A DNA stretch of 9,189 nucleotides from Candidatus Parcubacteria bacterium. GTDB taxonomy: Bacteria > Patescibacteriota > Minisyncoccia > UBA6257 > 2-01-FULL-56-20. The stretch spans positions 1 to 9,189 of the forward strand of contig DAIBYH010000025.1 of NCBI GenBank assembly GCA_027424065.1, given 5' to 3'. Shown piece after piece: positions 4,614 through 9,189 of this stretch; the stretch's first letter is position 1; each line of letters opens with the position of its first letter. The notes under the pieces were generated by a model. The model was not told the DNA's origin and searched no databases. It was given only the letters and a program-made list of their open reading frames with translations. The translations under genes and the position numbers were made by a program.

Positions 4614-5576
4614 CTAATAGCTGTACTGGTCCACGAGAAGGCCTTGCTTGTCAAAAAGATCCACCGTGTCGTGATAGGGATCCAGCGGACTTGATCCCAT
4701 CCAGACCCACCACTGATTGGAGAGGAAATTCGCGTCGCCGCGGCGGGCATTGAAGCAGGATGTGTAATTGAAATTATTCTCAAGATAATCGCGGCAGGCG
4801 TAATCGTTCACGGGGATCCGCGGATCGTTAAGATTCGGGACGGAGCATCCACCGAGAGAATAGATGTAGTTCTCGCACGCCCCGCTGAAGCCCATCTGCG
4901 AGATGGACGCAGGATCAACATAGGGACAGTTCGCCGGTAATGCCGGCGTGAAATGGTTCGTATTGCCGATATAACCGATACATTCATTCAGGCGCAGATT
5001 GAATGGCCCCGACGACGAATAGAGATAGACCATCTGGCCCGGTCCGAGCACGATATCCGTCGGCGGCGTAAGTCCCGATGGGTCGTAGATATTGATCGCC
5101 TTGGGAACATATTCCCCGCTCCGGTTCGTCTTGATCTGCCAGCCGGTGATATCCACCGTACTGCTCGCAGGAACCCCCGCCGAAGAAAGAATGATCTCGC
5201 CATAAGCCGAACCGTTCGCCGGCCATGCGCCGCTCACCGTCACCTCTTTAAAATACGGCGAGAGTTCGGCGCGGGTGAATCCCGCAGGGATCTCGGATGA
5301 CGGGATCGTTGATGTTTGCCCCGGAGTTCCCGGCGCCGGCTGGCCTGTCGTGCCGGGCGGCTGCGAAAGCGAAGACGACGGCTGCGGAGCGACATACGCC
5401 GTTCCGGAAACGAGGCCGAACGGCTGCGCCGGGCGCGTGAAAAGCCCGGAAACATTGGTATGGAAAAATGTTCCCGCCGGCCCCGTGACTTTCCCGAGCA
5501 TATTGGAATTCACGGCATAAAGGATGACGCCGAGCACGACGACTCCGAAAATAATGAGCATGATCTTGGCGCCCAT
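4614..5576 (-). CDS. Membrane-anchored lamin-tail-domain (LTD) protein with Cys-rich insert
   Basis: A 320-residue predicted surface protein of unknown function. Residues 4-22 (IMLIIFGVVVLGVILYAV) form one N-terminal transmembrane segment or uncleaved signal anchor with little cytoplasmic tail. A Ser/Pro/Gly/Thr-rich linker (about 60-98) leads to an LTD-like domain: EIILSSAG (127-134), VDITGWQIK (141-149), then a closing DTVDLFDKQGLLVDQYSY (303-320). Between its strands lies an insert of about 90 residues with six cysteines (C199, C217, C234, C244, C261, C274), enough for three disulfides if exported. LTDs are often found in exported, wall-associated or DNA-linked proteins; the ligand here is unknown. 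I start at 5576, not further upstream in leuS, because TGG-TATAGT ends 6 bases before this ATG and the membrane segment follows at once. Confidence 0.8.
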   Translation of the reverse strand: MGAKIMLIIFGVVVLGVILYAVNSNMLGKVTGPAGTFFHTNVSGLFTRPAQPFGLVSGTAYVAPQPSSSLSQPPGTTGQPAPGTPGQTSTIPSSEIPAGFTRAELSPYFKEVTVSGAWPANGSAYGEIILSSAGVPASSTVDITGWQIKTNRSGEYVPKAINIYDPSGLTPPTDIVLGPGQMVYLYSSSGPFNLRLNECIGYIGNTNHFTPALPANCPYVDPASISQMGFSGACENYIYSLGGCSVPNLNDPRIPVNDYACRDYLENNFNYTSCFNARRGDANFLSNQWWVWMGSSPLDPYHDTVDLFDKQGLLVDQYSY

Positions 5577-5582
5577 GGAAAT

Positions 5583-5591
5583 ACTATACCA
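5583..5591 (-). promoter_or_regulatory. Extended -10 promoter of the LTD gene
   Basis: Minus-strand TGG-TATAGT (5591 to 5583), 5 of 6 to TATAAT plus the TG extension, ends 6 bases before the ATG at 5576. No good -35 is present; that region falls in the family A hairpin. Confidence 0.5.
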
Positions 5592-5595
5592 CAAA

Positions 5596-5645
5596 GAGGA
5601 CCTATTGAAGTCGGACCTCGCCGCGAGGTCCGACTTCGGCAGAAA
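5596..5645. repeat. Family A hairpin repeat, copy 2
   Basis: GAAGTCGGACCTCG (5607-5620) pairs with CGAGGTCCGACTTC (5624-5637). The flanks GAGGAC-x-TATT and GGCAGAAA also match copy 1, in the same orientation. It sits between the leuS stop and the LTD promoter. On the minus strand no U-tract follows the stem, so it does not look like a standard terminator for leuS. Confidence 0.85.
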
Positions 5646-5650
5646 AAAGA

Positions 5651-8092
5651 TCAAACAACGATGTTCACCAGCTTCTTTTCCACGTAAATGATCTTCTTCG
5701 GCGTGGCGCCTCCAAGCGCACGCTTGACGCCCTCGTCCGCGAGTGCGGCGGTCTTCGCCTCCTCTTCGGTCAAAGTTGACGGCAGCGAGATCGTGCCGCG
5801 CACCTTTCCGTTCACCTGCAGGACAAGCGTGATCGTTTCCTCCGTAAGAAGCTTTGGATCGTAGATCGGCCACGGTTCACGATGTATGGAAGTGGTACGT
5901 CCGAACATTTCCCGCCAAATTTCTTCCGTGATGTGCGGCGCGAACGGCGCAAGCAGCTTGAGGAATATCTCAAAATCCTCACGGGCAACAGCCTGCTGTT
6001 CTTCAAGGCCGTTCAGCAGGATCATGAGCGCCGAGATGGCAGTGTTGTAGTGCAGATTATCAATGTCATCCGCGACCTTCTTGATCGTCCGGTGAAGAAG
6101 CGCTCCCGCGGATCGCGCTCCCGTCCCCGGCGCCGCAAAACCTTCTCCCATATTCCAGACCCGCTTCAGGAACCGCTCAATGCCGAGCACGCCGGCATCA
6201 CGGAAATCGCCGCCCTGCTCGAAAGGCGCAAGAAACATGAGGTACATGCGCAGCGTGTCCGCGCCGAAATTCCGGATATATTCATCGGGATTGATGACGT
6301 TCCCCTTGGACTTGGACATCTTCGCGCCATCTTTGATGATCAATCCGTGCGCGCGGAATTTCGGGAAGGGTTCTCCGTCCGGAAACGCAAGGATCCCCCA
6401 GTCCGTAAGCGCAAGCGCGACGAAGCGAACATAGAGAAGATGAAGCACGGAATGTTCCGCGCCGCCCGTGTAGAGCGCCGCCGGAAGCCATCGCTTCACC
6501 CGCGGATCATTCACGGCCGCCGATGCGTTCTTCGGATCAAGGTAGCGGAGATAGTACCAGGCCGAATCCAGGAACGTGTCCGAAACATCGGTCTCGCGCC
6601 GCGCGGAAGCGCCGCACGCCGGACATGCCGCTTCATAAAAATCCTTATCGCTCGCAAGCGGCGAAACGCCGCTGCCCGTCGGACGAAAATTCTCCACGTA
6701 CGGCAAAAGGACCGGGAGATCCTTTTCCGGAACCGCATACCAGCCGCTCATTTCGGGCTGCTCCCCCTTTCCCGCCTTCGCGCACTGCTCGCAGAAAATC
6801 ATCGGGATCGGCGGGCCCCAGTAGCGCTGCCGCGAGATCAGCCAATCACGCAAACGATATTGCATCTTCATCTCGCCGTGCACGAATTTCGTTATCTCCT
6901 TTTTTGCCGCCTCCGAATCCATGCCGTCAAACTTTCCGGAGTCCATAAGCGCTCCTGTGCCGATGAACGGCAGCACCGCATCATCCCCGCCGGAAACGAT
7001 GACCTGCCGCATCGGCAATCCGAATTTCTTTGCAAATTCAAAATCCCGTTCATCGTGCGCCGGAACCGCCATGATGGCGCCGGTGCCATACGAACCCAGA
7101 ACGTAATCCGCGACCCAGATCGGGATCTCCTCGTTCGTCGCCGGGTTGATCGCCGTTACTCCCTTCAGTTCAACGCCCGTCTTTTCGCGGCCCTCCTCGC
7201 TCCGTTCTTCGTTGTTTTTACTCTTCGCTTCTGCGGCATATTTTTCAACCTCATCACGATTGGCGATCGCGAATTGGCGATCGGCGATCAGTTCGTGTTC
7301 CGGCGCCAGAACCAGATAGGTCGCGCCGAAGAGCGTATCGGGACGGGTGGTGAAAACAGTGATAGTTGCTGGAGCATTGGAGCCCGCAACTTCGAAACGT
7401 ATCTCCGCGCCCTCCGAGCGCCCGATCCAATTCCGCTGGGCAACCTTCACGCGTTCAGACCAATCCAGCTTCTCCAGATTGTCCAAAAGCCGATCGGCAT
7501 ACTTCGTAATGCGGAACGACCACTGCTCAAGCTCCTTCTTCACGACGACCGTGCCGCAGCGCTCGCACTTTCCGTTTTCCACCTGCTCGTCGGAAAGTAC
7601 GGTCTGGTCCTTCGGACACCAGTTCACCGACTGCCGTTTGCGATAGGCAAGGCCATGCTTCCACATCTGCACGAACAACCACTGCGTCCAATGATAATAT
7701 TCCGGCTTGTAGGTTTCGAGGCGTTCGTTCCAGGCAAATCCGTTGCCGATCATCTGCAGCTGTTCATAGAAATGCTCCTCCGAACGCTTTGCCTGATCGA
7801 CGGGATGAACGCCGATCTTCATGGCATAGTTCTCGGAATGGATGCCGAAACCGTCGAGGCCGATCGGCTCAAACACGTCGAATCCCTCCATTCGCTTCTT
7901 CCGGCCGTAGATGTCGGCCCCCGTAAAGGCATACATATTGCCGACGTGCAGTCCCTCCGCGGACGGATAGGGAAACATCATGAGGTTGTAAAACGGACGC
8001 GCGGCGCCATCAAGGTCCGGCTCATATACGCTCTCTTTAAGCCATTTTTCCTGCCATTTCGATTCAATATCGGCGGGGCGGTATTTTGACAT
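5651..8092 (-). CDS. leuS: Leucyl-tRNA synthetase
   Basis: An 813-residue class Ia synthetase that charges tRNA-Leu with leucine in the cytosol. The HIGH motif is HVGN (49-52) in PYPSAEGLHVGN, and the KMSKS motif is exact (591-595). A CP1 editing domain is present: TTRPDT (248-253) and GTGAIMAVPAHDERD (336-350), so misactivated amino acids should be hydrolysed. Cysteines at 159, 176 and 179, and pairs C434/C437 and C490/C493, suggest zinc binding. The anticodon-binding and C-terminal domains (about 640-813) are complete, with VLQVNGKVRGTI at 757-768. The length is normal for bacterial LeuRS. I start at MSKYRP (8092), because the 42 residues of the longer frame read through a family A repeat. 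A TATGAT lies 7 bases before this ATG, and GGAG 3 bases before it. Monocistronic as far as seen. Confidence 0.97.
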   Translation of the reverse strand: MSKYRPADIESKWQEKWLKESVYEPDLDGAARPFYNLMMFPYPSAEGLHVGNMYAFTGADIYGRKKRMEGFDVFEPIGLDGFGIHSENYAMKIGVHPVDQAKRSEEHFYEQLQMIGNGFAWNERLETYKPEYYHWTQWLFVQMWKHGLAYRKRQSVNWCPKDQTVLSDEQVENGKCERCGTVVVKKELEQWSFRITKYADRLLDNLEKLDWSERVKVAQRNWIGRSEGAEIRFEVAGSNAPATITVFTTRPDTLFGATYLVLAPEHELIADRQFAIANRDEVEKYAAEAKSKNNEERSEEGREKTGVELKGVTAINPATNEEIPIWVADYVLGSYGTGAIMAVPAHDERDFEFAKKFGLPMRQVIVSGGDDAVLPFIGTGALMDSGKFDGMDSEAAKKEITKFVHGEMKMQYRLRDWLISRQRYWGPPIPMIFCEQCAKAGKGEQPEMSGWYAVPEKDLPVLLPYVENFRPTGSGVSPLASDKDFYEAACPACGASARRETDVSDTFLDSAWYYLRYLDPKNASAAVNDPRVKRWLPAALYTGGAEHSVLHLLYVRFVALALTDWGILAFPDGEPFPKFRAHGLIIKDGAKMSKSKGNVINPDEYIRNFGADTLRMYLMFLAPFEQGGDFRDAGVLGIERFLKRVWNMGEGFAAPGTGARSAGALLHRTIKKVADDIDNLHYNTAISALMILLNGLEEQQAVAREDFEIFLKLLAPFAPHITEEIWREMFGRTTSIHREPWPIYDPKLLTEETITLVLQVNGKVRGTISLPSTLTEEEAKTAALADEGVKRALGGATPKKIIYVEKKLVNIVV

Positions 8093-8099
8093 ATTCTCC

Positions 8100-8105
8100 A
8101 TCATA
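8100..8105 (-). promoter_or_regulatory. -10 element of leuS
   Basis: Minus-strand TATGAT, 5 of 6 to consensus, ends 7 bases before the ATG at 8092. The -35 match is poor (TGGAAT at 17 bp). The two ATGs at 8101 and 8104 overlap the hexamer itself and so could not be in a transcript made from it. Confidence 0.4.
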
Positions 8106-8146
8106 GAACCTATCCCAAAACTATTCCAGTTCGCGATCCCGTCCTT

Positions 8147-8177
8147 GAAGTCGGGCATCGCGGCGATGTCCGACTTC
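8147..8177. repeat. Family A hairpin repeat, copy 3 (diverged)
   Basis: GAAGTCGGGCATCG (8147-8160) pairs with CGATGTCCGACTTC (8164-8177), keeping 14 pairs with one G-U wobble. Both the stem sequence and the loop (CGG instead of CCG) differ from the other two copies. It lies between the divergent leuS and DUF4239 promoters. Confidence 0.75.
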
Positions 8178-8205
8178 GGCGGGAACATGGGAAGGGGTGA
8201 TTCTA

Positions 8206-8214
8206 TGCTATAAT
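8206..8214 (+). promoter_or_regulatory. Extended -10 promoter of the DUF4239-tsaD operon
   Basis: TGC-TATAAT, a perfect -10 with TG extension; the start point would be near 8221, giving a 5' leader of about 25 bases before the ATG at 8246. The -35 region is poor. The leader is pyrimidine-rich (CTTTTTTTCTCCTCC) and lacks a Shine-Dalgarno site. Confidence 0.6.
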
Positions 8215-8245
8215 CCAATCATCAAACCCGCTTTTTTTCTCCTCC

Positions 8246-9013
8246 ATGACCCTCCTCAAAAAGATCTTCATCTTTCTCATCGTCTTCTCTCTGGTCTTCT
8301 ACTTCGTACGCACGAACCAGGAATACAGTTCGCGGATCCTCGTCCTGAACATCGGCGGCGTCGCAGCGCTCTTCGGCGCCGTGAGCACCATTTTCGGCAT
8401 CCTGGCCGCGTTCGCCATTCAGAAAGAATGGGACGCCTGGAATGCGCTCGCGGATGCCGTAAACGGCGAAGTGGACAGTCTGGAAAAGCTTTACCTCTGG
8501 TCTGCCCATTTTCCCGAGAAGATAAAGCGCTCCTTCCATGAGAACATCAAGAACTATACTGCCCTCGTCATCGCCCATTGGCGATCGACCGAGCGCGGCG
8601 AGAAGACATCCGAAATCGACGACGCCCTGGAGGCCCTGAATTCCGATATCTACAATATCTTTTCCGAAGCGCCCGAGCTCATGTCAACCACGTTCTCCCT
8701 TTTCTCCAATCTCCTTCAGCACCGCTCCAACCGCATCGAGGACAGCTCCCGCCGCATGCCCCATATCCTCAAAAACACGCTTCAGTTCGCTTCGTTCCTC
8801 CTGATCCTGCTTTCCATGTTCGTCGGCATCAACAATATCTGGCTCGCGTTCCTCTTCACGGCAAGCATCGCCTCGCTCGCATTCTCCATCTTCGTCGTCC
8901 TCATTGACCTGGACAATCCCCTCAAGCCCGGCAGCTGGCATATCACCACGAAGGCATATGAAAATCTCCTCGCGCGGATCGGGGTTTATGAAAACAAATA
9001 CGCCGCCCAATGA
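8246..9013 (+). CDS. DUF4239-family (bestrophin-like) membrane protein
   Basis: A 255-residue inner-membrane protein of the DUF4239 family, whose function is unknown; members are sometimes annotated bestrophin-like. Four membrane segments are visible in the usual 2+2 pattern: about 4-21, 33-58, 179-194 and 198-222. Between the pairs is a cytosolic-type helical region with family features EWDAWNALADAVNGEVDSLEKLY (61-83), NYTALVIAHW (103-112) and the helix to about 160. After the last segment comes LDLDNPLKPGSWHIT (220-234), matching the family's conserved LD-x-P-F-x-G tail. The first ATG of the frame is used; no Shine-Dalgarno site. Its TGA overlaps the tsaD ATG by 4 bases (ATGA), so the two are translationally coupled. 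Nothing in the pairing points to a shared function. Confidence 0.82.
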   Translation: MTLLKKIFIFLIVFSLVFYFVRTNQEYSSRILVLNIGGVAALFGAVSTIFGILAAFAIQKEWDAWNALADAVNGEVDSLEKLYLWSAHFPEKIKRSFHENIKNYTALVIAHWRSTERGEKTSEIDDALEALNSDIYNIFSEAPELMSTTFSLFSNLLQHRSNRIEDSSRRMPHILKNTLQFASFLLILLSMFVGINNIWLAFLFTASIASLAFSIFVVLIDLDNPLKPGSWHITTKAYENLLARIGVYENKYAAQ

Positions 9014-9117
9014 ACGTCTTGGCCATAGAGACCAGCTGCGACGAGACCGGCATCGCCCTGCTTGAAGCGGGCGTACAGCTCCTCCCGCTCGCGCGTCGGC
9101 ACCTGGCCCGTGATTAA
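9010..9117 (+). CDS. tsaD: TsaD N-terminal fragment, broken after about 20 codons
   Basis: The first residues, MNVLAIETSCDETGIALLE, are the start of TsaD (Gcp/Kae1/YgjD), the ATPase-fold subunit that transfers threonylcarbamoyl to A37 of ANN-decoding tRNAs. Full-length proteins are about 330-350 residues and continue into SQ, HxxYGGVVPE and metal-binding HxxH motifs. Here the frame departs from the family at about codon 20-21 and ends at TAA (9115-9117) after 35 residues. The residues past 9069 are the antisense of a helicase gene. The start overlaps the DUF4239 stop by 4 bases. The break is probably an artefact of assembly at the contig end, not a real pseudogene. Confidence 0.85.
   Translation: MNVLAIETSCDETGIALLEAGVQLLPLARRHLARD
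9052..9069. other. Junction between tsaD and helicase sequence
   Basis: These 18 bases read sensibly both as TsaD (IALLEA, plus) and as helicase (RFKQGD, minus), with codon boundaries in register. Left of it everything fits tsaD; right of it everything fits the helicase. It marks a chimeric join with possible short sequence homology. Confidence 0.75.
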
Positions 9118-9189
9118 CGGCGCACCCAGTTCCGCAGCCAGGATCTTGAGCTGGTCCAGGTATTGCCCGATCACCAGGATCAGGTCGCC
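9052..9189 (-). CDS. XPB-like DNA repair helicase fragment, cut at both ends
   Basis: The minus-strand frame entering from the window edge reads LVIGQYLDQLKILAAELGAP, then LITGQVPTREREELYARFKQG. This matches the start of the helicase C-terminal (RecA2) domain of XPB/Rad25-type superfamily 2 helicases, which in bacteria such as mycobacteria read IGQYLDQL...G.P.ITG.T...ERE.L...FR.G. The next conserved block, LVVSKVANFSIDLP, is missing because the sequence switches to antisense tsaD. The 46 residues use mostly CTG for leucine, unlike the CTC/CTT-rich genes to the left, which suggests a different genome. No start or stop of its own. Confidence 0.75.

Noticed and set aside
5596..5645. Family A hairpin as the leuS terminator
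   Set aside because: On the minus strand the stem is followed by AATAGGTCC with no U-tract; the T-rich run lies on the wrong side.
5577..5873. 99-residue N-terminal extension of the LTD protein
   Set aside because: It overlaps the leuS 3' end in another frame and a family A repeat. The membrane segment and promoter fit the ATG at 5576.
5882..8089. A 735-codon plus-strand open frame opposite leuS
   Set aside because: It is the mirror of a certain leuS gene. The product is Arg/His/Ile-rich with no recognisable domain; long antisense frames arise from the codon use of GC-moderate genes.
8093..8218. 42-residue N-terminal extension of LeuRS
   Set aside because: It reads through the family A copy at 8147-8177 and adds nothing matching LeuRS, which normally starts close to the YRPADIESKWQ segment.

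Overview
The window looks like a piece of a Patescibacteria (Candidate Phyla Radiation) genome of moderate GC content. This is inference. It rests on the gene set (a compact cytosolic-type HtrA protease, a membrane-anchored lamin-tail-domain protein with a cysteine-rich insert, a DUF4239 membrane protein, a PIN-like NYN protein), on weak or absent Shine-Dalgarno sites, and on short intergenic regions packed with hairpin repeats. No marker here fixes the lineage.

Layout, left to right. Positions 1-408 hold a possible cut-off reading frame and a 72-residue acidic protein, both on the minus strand. Positions 409-769 hold no gene, but contain a CT-rich hairpin repeat, interleaved inverted repeats, and a near-consensus plus-strand promoter running straight into an intrinsic terminator. 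A minus-strand NYN-domain protein follows (770-1258), then repeats, then a minus-strand type II toxin-antitoxin pair (Phd/YefM-like antitoxin and RelE-like toxin, 1531-2009) whose promoter lies in a perfect 32-bp palindrome. After more repeats comes a shortened GpsA-type glycerol-3-phosphate dehydrogenase (2365-3267, minus). An HtrA-like serine protease (3416-4480, plus) is transcribed away from gpsA and converges on a lamin-tail-domain surface protein (4614-5576, minus). Leucyl-tRNA synthetase (5651-8092, minus) is divergent from a DUF4239 membrane protein (8246-9013, plus). The stop codon of that gene overlaps the start of tsaD.

The tsaD frame is recognisable for only about 20 codons. Beyond roughly 9052-9069 the sequence reads instead, on the opposite strand, as the helicase C-terminal part of an XPB-like DNA repair helicase that runs off the window. 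This is most simply an assembly or library chimera at a contig end.

Three themes link the region. First, at several genes a -10 hexamer sits 6-7 bases before the ATG, which suggests leaderless mRNAs. Second, three hairpin repeat families (A, B, C) occupy the intergenic spaces, and near-identical direct copies bracket the toxin-antitoxin pair (B), the HtrA gene (C) and the LTD gene (A). Third, family A shows paired base changes that keep its stem intact. I see no clearly new multi-gene system. The best leads are the bracketed genes, the leaderless-promoter pattern, the promoter-terminator unit at 683-770 and the cysteine-rich LTD protein.
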